A stretch of DNA of 64,000 nucleotides from Denticeps clupeoides (taxonomy: Eukaryota; Chordata; Actinopteri; Clupeiformes; Denticipitidae), in the NCBI RefSeq assembly GCF_900700375.1, contig NC_041721.1:2626989-2690988 (forward strand), read 5' to 3'. Positions 31,401 through 41,824 of the stretch are shown here, one piece after another. Position 1 is the stretch's first letter; each line of letters opens with the position of its first letter. The notes beneath the pieces were generated by a model. The model made no database searches. It saw only the letters and a program-made list of their open reading frames with translations, and had not been told where the DNA came from. A program made the translations under genes and the position numbers.

Positions 31401-33407
31401 AATTAAAGCGCCTGATAACCTGCTTGTTAGTGTCGGTAGTAGGCGTGGTCACGTTCAGTCGAATTAAAGCGCCTGATAACCTGCATGTTGGTGTTGGTAG
31501 TGGGCGTGGTCACATTGACTGGAATTAAAGCGCCTGATAACCTGCATGTTGGTGTCGGTAGTGGGCGTGGTCACGTTCAGTCGAATTAAAGCGCCTGATA
31601 GCCTGCATGTTGGTGTTGGTAGTGGGCGTGGTCACGTTCACTGGAATTAAAGCGTCTGATAACGTGCATGGTGGTGTTGGTAGTGGGCGTGGTCACATTG
31701 ACTGGAATTAAAGCGTCTGATAACCTGCATGTTGGTGTCGGTAGTGGGCGTGGTCACGTTCACTGGAATTAAAGCGTCTGATAACGTGCATGGTGGTGTT
31801 GGTAGTGGGCGTGGTCACGTCCGCTGGAATTTAAGCGCCTGATAACCTGCATGTTTTTGTTGGTAGTGGGTGTGGTCACGTTCCCTGGAATTAAAGCGTC
31901 TGATAACCTGCATGTTGGTGTTGGTAGTGGGCGTGGTCAAGTTGACAGGAATTAAAGCGCCCGATAACCTGCATGTTGGTGTTGGTAGTGGGTGTGGTCA
32001 CGTTCCCTGGAATTAAAGCGTCTGATAACCTGCATGTTGGTGTCGGTAGTGGGTGTGGTCACGTTCCCTGGAATTAAAGCGCCTGATAACCTGCATGTTG
32101 GTGTCGGTAGTGGGCGGGGTCACGTTCACTGGAATTAAAGCGTCTGATAACCTGCATGTTGGTGTTGGTAGTGGGTGTGGTCACGTTCACTGGAATTAAA
32201 GCGTCTGATAACCTGCATGTTGGTGTTGGTAGTGGGCGTGGTCACGTCCGGTGGAATTAAAGCGTCTGATAACCTGCATGTTGGTGTTGGTAGTGGCCGT
32301 GGTCACGTTCACTAGAATTAAAGCGCCTGATAACCTGCATGTTGGTGTCGGTAGTGGGCGGGGTCACGTTCACTGGAATTAAAGCGTCTGATAACCTGCA
32401 TGTTGGTGTCGGTAGTGGGTGTGGTCACGTTCCCTGGAATTAAAGCGCCTGATAACCTGCATGTTGGTGTCGGTAGTGGGTGTGGTCACGTTCCCTGGAA
32501 TTAAAGCGCCTGATAACCTGCATGTTGGTGTCGGTAGTGGGCGTGGTCAAGTTGACAGGAATTAAAGCGCCCGATAACCTGCATGTTGGTGTTGGTAGTG
32601 GGTGTGGTCACGTTCCCTGGAATTAAAGCGTCTGATAACCTGCATGTTGGTGTTGGTAGTGGGCGTGGTCAAGTTGACAGGAATTAAAGCGCCCGATAAC
32701 CTGCATGTTGGTGTTGGTAGTGGGTGTGGTCACGTTCCCTGGAATTAAAGCGTCTGATAACCTGCATGTTGGTGTCGGTAGTGGGTGTGGTCACGTTCCC
32801 TGGAATTAAAGCGCCTGATAACCTGCATGTTGGTGTCGGTAGTGGGCGGGGTCACGTTCACTGGAATTAAAGCGTCTGATAACCTGCATGTTGGTGTTGG
32901 TAGTGGGTGTGGTCACGTTCACTGGAATTAAAGCGCCTGATAACCTGCATGTTGGTGTCGGTAGTGGGCGGGGTCACGTTCACTGGAATTAAAGCGTCTG
33001 ATAACCTGCATGTTGGTGTTGGTAGTGGGTGTGGTCACGTTCACTGGAATTAAAGCGTCTGATAAACTGCATGTTGGTGTTGGTAGTGGGTGTGGTCACG
33101 TTCCCTGGAATTAAAGCGTCTGATAACCTGCATGTTGGTGTTGGTAGTGGGTGTGGTCACGTTCCCTGGAATTAAAGCGCCTGATAACCTGCATGTTGGT
33201 GTCGGTAGTGGGCGGGGTCACGTTGACTGGAATTAAAGCGCCTGATAACCTGCATGTTGGTGTTGGTAGTGGGCGTGGTCACGTTCACTGGAATTAAAGT
33301 GCCTGATAATCTGCATGTTGGTGTCGGTAGTGGGTGTGGTCATGTTCCCTGGAATTAAAGCACCTGATAACCTGCATGTCGGTGTTGGTAGTGGGCGTGG
33401 TCATGTT
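31401..33407 (+). repeat. 61-bp-unit minisatellite, about 33 copies
   Basis: Head-to-tail array, about 2.0 kb. The unit runs GGAATTAAAGCGYCTGATAA, CCTGCATGTTGGTGTYGGTA, GTGGGYGTGGTCACGTTCMCT. Variants recur (GCGGGGTC, TGTGGTC, CAAGTTGACAG with GCGCCCG). A block of at least four units starting at 31929 is repeated, apparently without change, at 32661, an offset of 732 = 12 x 61 bases, so the array has higher-order structure. It lies 2.0-4.0 kb upstream of ccnd2. Confidence 0.95.
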
Positions 33408-35377
33408 TGTGTACAAGGGATATTAGGAGTGTAGAGAACGGAGGAGAAAGGGAGTAATGCAAGAAAAACTGGGGCTTTGTAAGAAAATCTTTCAAGATTT
33501 TGCATATGGGGGCAAGATTCCTTTGCAACACTATTCACCAAGCCCTGCATTCCACTCATAGCAGCACGTCACCCCCGTAAGAAAATTCCAAATGCTGCCA
33601 CAGGGCACAAGTGGGCAGTGGAAGCTCCAAAAATCTGAACCAGTCGCTGCCATCCAATCCTGAACCACCAAGGTTTTCTCAGAGACCTCGGCTTTCCGTC
33701 CAACATGATAGAGACCTTCAGAGTAAAAAAAAAAAAGAAGAACACAATGAATGACCTCTTCCTCCCTCCCTCCCTCCACTCCCCCGGCCTCCTGCCAGGC
33801 TCATGTGTCCTCCTTTGGTCTGAGTGTATCTCTAAGCTCGGCTTTCATGGGTTCAGCAGGTTGGAATGCTGCAGGAATCTTTGGATCAAGGTGATTTCAC
33901 GCTCCTGCACATTTTCCCAGGCTGTTAAGCCCTCCCTTTCACCTCTGTCTGACCAGGAGAAGGTGATAGCGCCTGACATGTGTTGTCATTAGGCACACAT
34001 ACGCCTCCGCTTCCTGAAAGGAGGGGCCGACAGTAAAACCACAGGTTGCATTCCCATTCACTTTTACTGTTGGTGCACTTAGCGCAGGATGCCAGGAGAA
34101 ATGAGCGCGAGTGAGCCTGGTTTGTGTTGCATCAGTTTCCTGTGGTGTGGACCTGATGTGAAGTTGGTTAGCACGCTCCCAAATGCAACGAATGAATGCA
34201 AGGAAACTGCATCTAACTGCACAGTAGTTTGCAGTTATGTTATTGTCACCCCTCTGCGGTGTTGCATTTGCAGTGAGCTGTTTTTTTTTTAATGTTTCTG
34301 TCATCTGTCATCCATGTTCAGCGGTTTTAAAAAGCCTGGATCTGCCCATCCCCTTGTCTTTCAGACGCAGGCAGCATGTGGCTGACGGATCGTGACTTGT
34401 TGCGCGCGTTGTTGATTTTTTTTTTTAAGCATTGTCGATAGTTTGCGGTTTGTTTTTATCATATCTGCCATATGGTGCCCTGGGACATTGATGCCTGTGG
34501 CACGTGCTGTTGCTGTACTGTTCAGCCTGCGGGTTACACGATAGCACTTCAGGGTTCCTGGGGAAGGTCGTACCCCTGAATACAATGGCAGGAATGGGCA
34601 TGCTGGGTGGGGCTGGGTACAGTTCTACATTAAATGCAGGGTCCCCAGCTGGACAATAGGCCACATATATTTGCATTTAGTAACAGCCTCTTCCAGTATC
34701 AAAATATCTGATAAAGATCATGGAGAACTGGTGCAAATGCACAATAGGGAGGCAGTACGTTTTGCAATATGCCAATATTTACACAGGCAGATCAGTTGAG
34801 TACAGCAACGGTCCATAATGAAAACTGTATTTTTTTTTAGATTTCAGAACACAAGTTCATTATAACGTCAGGAAGCAACGCACGGTTTGTTACAATAATA
34901 TATTTAAGGCAGTTTGTCGAGACTTCTTGAAGTTTTGTAAAAGAAAATAAATAAATAAATGTTCGCCTCTGCTTCCACAGCCAATAAAAACCACGATCAC
35001 GTTAACGACATGCGTGACGTCACTGCCCGGGGGCCGGCAATTCAGACGTTGCCAGGTTTGTGTGTTTCAAGCGCAATTGGTCACGTTTTGCCGTAATGTT
35101 TCTAATCGATATTTGGTATCGGGATTAGGAGAATATGCTAAAACACACTTGACTATTTGCACGAAGCTTTTTTTTAAACATGTTTTGTTGAGCCGCGGCA
35201 TCCGTTTTAAACTTTTTTCTCTGCTTTTTACTTTCGAGTCGCCATACCTGGCAACACGGCAGACGGACTTTGGCTGTCTTGCGGCGGCAGAAAAGCGAGA
35301 GGCAGTCGGGCCGCCGGAGGGAGAAGCAGGGGGTGAGAGCCGCCTCATGCCGCCCTCGCCGTGAGGCTCGCCGCAGC
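33408..35377. other. ccnd2 upstream region
   Basis: Begins with the unamplified right flank of the minisatellite source repeat (to about 33450). Otherwise single-copy-looking sequence with short T-runs and no recognisable gene. The last 370 bases hold a CRE and the probable ccnd2 promoter and 5' UTR. Confidence 0.55.
35015..35022. promoter_or_regulatory. cAMP response element upstream of ccnd2
   Basis: Palindromic TGACGTCA, 356 bases upstream of the ccnd2 start codon, near CCAATAAAAA (34981). Motif match only. Confidence 0.45.
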
Positions 35378-37565
35378 ATGGAGCTCCTGTGCCTGGAGCA
35401 GGAGGCGACCGTGAGAGCCCAGCGGGACCCGGCCCTCCTGTGCGACGAGCGGGTTCTGCAGAGCCTCCTGACCGTGGAGGAGCGCTTCCTGCCCCAGTGC
35501 TGCTACTTCTCCAGCGTGCAGGAGGACATTAAGCCCTTCATGAGGCGTGTGGTCGCAACCTGGATGTTGGAGGTCGGCTTTCTTTGTCTTCGATGGCAGC
35601 AGGGTCCTTTTCTAAAGGCGTGGGTGGGGGTCCAGCAACAGAAAAGTTCCTTACTTGTGTGTGAAGGTGAAATTTCAGGTGTGTGTGTGGCCTTCATTCT
35701 TAGGTATGTGAAGAGGAGAAATGTGAAGAAGAGGTTTTCACCCTGGCGATAAACTACTTGGACCGGTTCCTGGCCATGGTGCCCACCAGAAAGTCCTGCC
35801 TGCAGCTCCTAGGAGCCGTCTGCATGTTCCTGGCCTCCAAGCTGAAGCAGAGCCGTCCACTCACTGCAGAGAAGCTGTGTGTTTACACTGACAACTCCAT
35901 CACGTCCCACGAGCTAATGGTGAGACGGCTGAGGCGTCCTCATCTTGTAGTTCGAAGACGTGGAAAGTGAAAGGCGTGCGGCTTCTTGCCTGCCATCTGG
36001 TGGTGGGTGGGGATCTTCTGCCCTGGGGTCAGACGACAGATCGGGGTATTTGGAAAGTTCTGGTAACTTCACAGCATCTACCAGACGCCCTTATCCAGAG
36101 TAACTTAAATTCGGGACACACTCAGGGTTAAGTGTCCTGCTTCTGGTTCATTGGCGGGTGTCTTGCCCACTAGGCCACTACCATGTGATGGAAAGGTGGT
36201 GGCCGTTGGACGGTCCCCACTGTAGAAAAGAAGAACGTCGGATTGTGCCCTGCGTGTGTAGAATAGAACTTCTGTGTGTTGGCCTCTCCCGCTACATGAG
36301 TGCAGCTCGCACGGCGCCACCACCAGGCGTCCAGAGCAGCGGTGACACGGGGCGAGCAGGTGACCCCGCAACGCGCCTCTGTTCTCGGCTTGGTCGCGAG
36401 GTGCTTAGGGGAAGAATGTCGGCAGATCAGCTGAGTTAGTTGCCGGTTTTAGGGGGTGTGGCCAGAGAGTGGGCGGGGTTAGTGGCACTGCTGCAGCAGG
36501 AGGTAGGCGGGGCTTCACTAGCCTCGTTTCAGAGGCCGACGCAAAACCGGCTGCATTTGTTATAATCTTCACCACGATAGAAATACTTGTGCTGGAAATA
36601 GTTAGTAGTTAATAATAATTTAGTAGTGCTAAATAAAAATTAAGCTTATTATTATTTCTTTTCTTTTTTTTTTTTCCTCAGGAATGGGAGCTGCTGGTCC
36701 TGGGAACGCTGAGATGGAACATGGCGGCCGTCACGCCACACGACTTCATAGATCACATCTTGCGCAAACTGCCACTGCCGCAGGATAAAGTGGCCCTCGT
36801 CCGGAAACACACGCAGACGTTCATCGCCCTCTGCGCCACAGGTGCGACCCCAACTTCGTCCTGTCACCTCCTGTCCATTTGCTCAGCTTCCATGTTGCTG
36901 TTCGGAAGACCTTCGCCATGCCAGCTGAACCGTGTGAAGGTCTCTGGGGGCAGGCCTACTGGGGCGGTGGTGGCCTAGCGGGTAAGGAAGCGGACCTGTA
37001 ATCAGAAGGTTGCCGGTACGAATCCACTGCCCCCCAGGCGCCGGTCATGGTGCCCGCTGCTCACCAAGGGTGATTGTTAAATGCAAAGGACACGTTTCAG
37101 TTTGAGAAAGAAAGAGAAAGTGAAGTGATTGTCACTTGTGATGCACAGCACACGGTGCACACAGTGAAATTTGTCCTCTGCATTTAACCCATCACCCTGA
37201 GTGAGCAGTGGGCAGTGTGTGGGGGACTGTACTTTGCTCAGTGGCACCATGGTGGATCGGGATTCGAACCGTCTGATTACGGGGCAGCTTCCTTAACCAC
37301 TAGGCCACCACTGCCCCATAAAATTGCATGTACACAGTCCAACAAGCTTTGCCAAAACCCGGGATTGAACCAGGGACCTTTAGATTTTGTCACCGTGTGC
37401 TGTGCTGCAGTGTTTCACAATCACTTTCAGGTTCCAACCGTGTCTAAAGTCCCCAGCATCTCATTCCCGGGATTTTTTGGGGGGCGGTAACGAGGTCCCC
37501 CCGATCGATGGAAGAACTTCCTGTTGTGGTGGCATGAGGCTCTCGCCTCTATTTACGTCCCACCG

Positions 37566-37596
<31 letters not shown>

Positions 37597-39211
37597 TGAA
37601 TCTGAGCTCAAAAGCACCACATGAAAAAGAACAAGTCTGCAGTTCCACCATAAAATAAATGTTTGGGGTTTTGTTTGTGCTGAAAATGTTGTTCTCATGA
37701 CACGAGAGCACAGCCCACGCGCAGCTGGCCGGGGACGAAGCCCGGGCGCCCCGCCCGCCGCCTGCCTGTTTATCTCGTGTTCGCATCCTTGTTTGTCCAA
37801 ACGCGGAACCGCCAGCCCATGGAGTTCTGGTGGAACGTCCGAATTGACCAGCCGTTGACTCCCTGTTCTCTACAGATTTCAACTTCGCCATGTACCCTCC
37901 CTCCATGATCGCCACCGGCAGCATCGGCGCGGCCGTCTGTGGACTGCAGCTGCACCACGCCAACGCAGACCTGCAGAACGGCGCCCTGTCCGAAATTCTG
38001 GCCAAGGTCACCAATACAGAGGTGGTAAGTGTCCATTTCGGTGAATCGTCGCCCGTTAAATCCCACACCCCGGAATGTCAGTGGATTCAGAAACAGGAAG
38101 TGTCTGATGGTCAACCCTTTCTGTCGGTGTGTAATTCTTTCTGACACCAAGAAGATGGCTGGTAGTGGCCTGGTGGGTTAGACACTTTCCTATGAAGCAG
38201 ACAAACCCCACTTACCACCACTGTGTCCCTGAGCAAGACCCTTAACCCTGAGTGTCCCCAGGGGGACCCCAGGGTGGTAGTAGCCTAGTGGTTAACACAC
38301 TCGTCTATGAACCAGAAGACCCAGGTTCAAGTCCCACTTACTTACAAGGTAAGTTGCTCTGGATAAAGGCATCTGATAAATTCTGTAATGTCCCTGTACC
38401 TACTGGTTTTAAGGTGCTCTGGATAAAATTAAATAAATAAACGGATGAAGAAAAATGTACATTTTAATGAAAGGGGAGGGACCTGTAGGAATGATTGACA
38501 GCACTCACACACCAAGCTTAGTCCTTCTGGACTATTTAAAATCCCCACCTGTCAATACAGAGGAGCGGCATTTACAGCTTTAGCGTGTTGGTTTGGGGGG
38601 GTAAATAGTCAGTTTCAATCATTTTAGTCGGGGGTCGGGTCATGAGCCTGACTATGACACGGCCTGAACTGGACACGCTCACGCTCTTCCGAATGAATCT
38701 ACTCTACTGGCCCACTGGGTTTTAATCATCCCCAACTAAGTTGGAATTGTAAAATGCTCAAAAATCTACAAAGTCGAAAAAAAATTAAGTCCGAAGTAAA
38801 AAGGTTAAAAAAATGACAAAAAATGACAAAAGTCATCCCTGAGCTGGACCGTACCTTCTCTCAAGTGTTGCAGAATGTTCTAATGATGACCACCAGGGGC
38901 GCTGATGTCACATCTATTTCTGTCAATACATGGGACTTAATGTTAAAAAAGAAAAAAACGTTTTTTCAACCAATATTTGGTACTGAGAAAGTTGTAGAAG
39001 TAGCATCGTCCCATAACGTGTCTTTTGTTTGTGTCAGGAGTGTCTGAAGTCGTGTCAGGAGCAGATCGAGCAGCTGTTGGCCAGCAGTCTGCGGGGCGGC
39101 CGGCAGCGTCAGCAGCAGGGAGGGGCCGCGGCGGCTCACGACGCCACTAAAACCGTGGACCCCCAGAGCCTGTCCAGCACCCCCACCGACGTCCGAGACG
39201 TCGACATCTAA
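35378..39211 (+). CDS. ccnd2: G1/S-specific cyclin D2
   Basis: Five coding exons: 35378-35572, 35704-35919, 36682-36841, 37876-38024, 39038-39211; 297 residues (human 289). The N-terminus [10 protein letters not shown] carries the LxCxE Rb-binding motif. The cyclin box (about 26-150) includes [32 protein letters not shown] and [16 protein letters not shown], the residues that contact CDK4/6. The second fold includes [12 protein letters not shown] and [18 protein letters not shown]. The C-terminus ends [12 protein letters not shown], containing the threonine that controls turnover and export in D cyclins and matching CCND2 rather than D1 or D3. Upstream of tigar as in human 12p13. The first donor (GTCGGC) is weak but gives the conserved LE/VCEE junction. 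Intron 3 holds three SINE-A pieces and a T-run, intron 4 two SINE-B pieces. Confidence 0.96.
36070..36183 (-). repeat. SINE-B, internally deleted
   Basis: ccnd2 intron 2; tail and head are joined across a deleted body. Confidence 0.75.
36963..37100 (+). repeat. SINE-A, internally deleted
   Basis: ccnd2 intron 3; head GCGGTGGTGGCCTAGCGGGT, then a body with a central deletion. Confidence 0.8.
37119..37318 (-). repeat. SINE-A
   Basis: Opposite orientation to the preceding copy, so the two form an inverted pair within ccnd2 intron 3. A short plus-strand 3' fragment follows at 37386-37428. Confidence 0.85.
38159..38400 (+). repeat. two adjacent SINE-B pieces
   Basis: A headed copy (38159-38271) runs directly into a second headed, shortened copy (38273-38400) in ccnd2 intron 4. 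Confidence 0.75.
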
Positions 39212-40924
39212 GATGACCCCTGACCCCAGCCTGCCTGCTTCCCCTCCGACTCTGTCATTTCGCCAAAGTGTCGTCTTCTGCATGAAACGTGAAAAGTTGA
39301 TCAGAGGTCCTCAGGTGTAAAGGTCAGCTCTGCCTGGCGTACTTGAAATTTTTTTTTTGAAATTGCAGCGGGTCATGGTGGTGGTGGGCGTGGGGTTCCT
39401 GTAATTTTTTTATTTGATCTTTTTATGCCGCTGGTTTTATAATTTTTCCCAATATTCATAAGTAATGTGATGCGGGGGGCTTATTTATATGATTATTACG
39501 CTTGGGTGGGAGAGGGCTGGGTCCTCTCAGCAGCAGGGAAGATTTTCCTCGGGTGGCGTTAGGAGCAGGTAGCAGGTCTGAGAACGTTGGGAACTGAGGG
39601 GTGTGTGAGGAGGGTGCAGGACCAAAGTGGGGTGTGTGAGTGAGATGTAGGTGACCAGAAGGGACCGCGAAGGCGTCGTTCACGTGAAATGCACTTTTAA
39701 AAACTCACTCCCCGCGGGGCAAAAAAAACCCATTCCTGAGTGTTACTGTTTTTTTTTTTTTTTTTTTTTTTTTTTTGTACTTTAGATGAAATGGGCTGGA
39801 TTCCCACCTGTAGGCACTCCCAGAGTTTACTAGGTTTACCAAAGAAGAGTATGTGGCAGGGCGGGGGCCCAAAAAAAAATCATAATATTGCTTACGGAGC
39901 AAGTTAGATGGAACTTGTTAGTCTTGTTAGACTGTTCTGATCATTAATTTACTTGAATTGTCCTTTTGCATGCTTCTTTTTAAAGCAGGCGTATCCTATA
40001 CATCCTCACCTTTGGGACCAGGTTGCCTGCGTGCGTGTACAAGTCATCTTGCCTTTACTGCGAACGTGTGTGTGTGTGTTGCATGATCAACTCCGCTATT
40101 TAAAAGACCAAAAAAGCAGAAAGTGAGCATTTACTTCACCATTTTTTATTTTATGTTAGGTTTGATGCTTTAAACGTCTGTGTAAGTTTCTTTTCTAAGC
40201 TGCTGCAGTGAAAAGCTGTTTTGTCCTGTCATCCACAGGATATATATAGGATATCACTATGTGTGCTGCTATATCTATATGTATGTGTTTATATATATAT
40301 TACGATATGTTATATATTTGTGTTTCGTTTCTTGCTGAAGCAGTACGAGTGAACACGCCCCGCTTTATGCTTTTGTCCAGGGGTGGGCATCCATTAAATA
40401 TCCACCCATTTTCTCCACCCAGTTACTCGCCTGCTGTGTTCAAAGTGGGCGGGGCTCCACGCCATTGGAGAGATTGTGGACTATTTCTACTTTTGAGGAC
40501 TGGCCATGTTTTGTTGTGCTCATGTCCTCTTCACTCGTTTTAGGACTCCGTGCAATGCACTGCCCCCCCAGCACTCACAAAAGTTACACAGTCCTACCTG
40601 TGCTTTAGCATCTGTGGCCATACCTCAGAAACGTGTAGGGTTTTATTTTCCCCTACAGGGGCAAAACCTGTTGGTTTTTGGTTTCAGGATTTAATGTGTG
40701 TTTTGTTTCACAATTACATCCAGTATCAAAATGCCCCGTAATTTAAATGTACCTCAGTACTTTTGTTCATTAAATCACTTTTTGGAATTTTTAAAATGTG
40801 TTTTGATAATTGTTCACGTTTTAGAATTTTTTTTCCATTTTGTCTGTATTATTTGCTAATTCTCAGTCTCTGGAGGATTTTACTGCTTTTGAGAATTAAT
40901 TGCTGAAAATGATCGTAGCGTTCA

Positions 40925-40930
40925 AATAAA
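40925..40930 (+). terminator. possible ccnd2 polyadenylation signal
   Basis: AATAAA 1.7 kb past the stop codon; chosen because CCND2 has a long 3' UTR in other vertebrates. Position uncertain. Confidence 0.3.
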
Positions 40931-41067
40931 ATTTGTTTGCGCTACAATGTTGCCACCTTGTGGTAAAGTCGAGAATTGCATTTTGTTTTGTTTTTTTGTC
41001 ACAAGGTGGCGCAATCGTAACGTAGAAAATTTGTGGTTTTCATTTTTATTCCACGAAAACCTTACAG

Positions 41068-41186
41068 AGCGCCTGTCATGGCTGCCCACTGCTCACTCAG
41101 GGTGATTGGTTAAATGCAGAGGACAAATTTCACTGTGTGCACCGTGTGCTGTGCTGCTGTGTATCACAATGACAATCACTTCACTA
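41068..41186 (+). repeat. SINE-A, 5' truncated
   Basis: From GCGCCTGTCATGGCTGCCCA to the CACTTCACT end. Confidence 0.85.
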
Positions 41187-41761
41187 TATATGTATAATGT
41201 TCCAGAATTTTTATGTTTCTCAAGTTCACATCAAGTGGAACTACTGATATCACATTATAGAATACCCTTAAATATTAAATTGGATTTCCTACATTTAAGT
41301 AGATACCATTAAAATGACTAGTAATCCTTTAATCCAGAGTTCACAGACCACGTAATTTAATTGTCAAATATATGTACTTTCTTGCTGTGCACAGCGATTA
41401 TCTTGATTTCTGTTATTTTTCCCGCACTTTCATTCAATGTTTGGACAGGACTACTTGTTTAGGTAGTCACATTATTTTTGCCCGTCTGAATTTTGATTAA
41501 AGTGGCATTTAAAAAAAAAAAAAAAGTTTTAAATTTGGTTTGCTTAAACCTGCAGATACCCTAATGATCTAACGTATCTTTTAACAATTACTTTTTTTTT
41601 AATAATTGTGGCTTATTTAAGTTTTATTATAATTTTTTTAAACTAGCACGTTACCATGACATAAGATATTAAAACATCATTTCACCAGTCATTTCCAGAA
41701 CAGTGTCCTTGCACTCAGTAAATATCGGAATGAGTTTAATAAACTTAAATTCCTGGCGCGA

Positions 41762-41782
41762 TGACGTCACCGCGTTACGTCA
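41762..41782. promoter_or_regulatory. paired CRE/ATF sites upstream of tigar
   Basis: TGACGTCA (41762-41769) and TTACGTCA (41775-41782), 43-63 bases before the tigar start codon. CREB has been reported to act on the human TIGAR promoter, so the pair may be functional. No p53 response element was recognised here. Confidence 0.5.
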
Positions 41783-41824
41783 CAAACCAGGAAGTGCCGC
41801 CAGACAGCGCAACTCTTCAGCGCT

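Larger units (their letters stand above)
39212..41824. other. ccnd2 3' UTR and intergenic interval before tigar
   Basis: AT-rich; D-type cyclin mRNAs have long 3' UTRs, so much of 39212-40930 may be UTR. AATAAA at 40925-40930 is a possible end. Contains a T-run (39750-39776), a paired TTGCCACCTTGTGG / CACAAGGTGGCGCAA inverted repeat (40950-41020), a headless SINE-A (41068-41186) and the tigar promoter with two CRE-like sites. Confidence 0.5.

Noticed and set aside
31401-33407. CRISPR-like array
   Set aside because: The units abut with no unique spacers; it is a minisatellite in vertebrate DNA.
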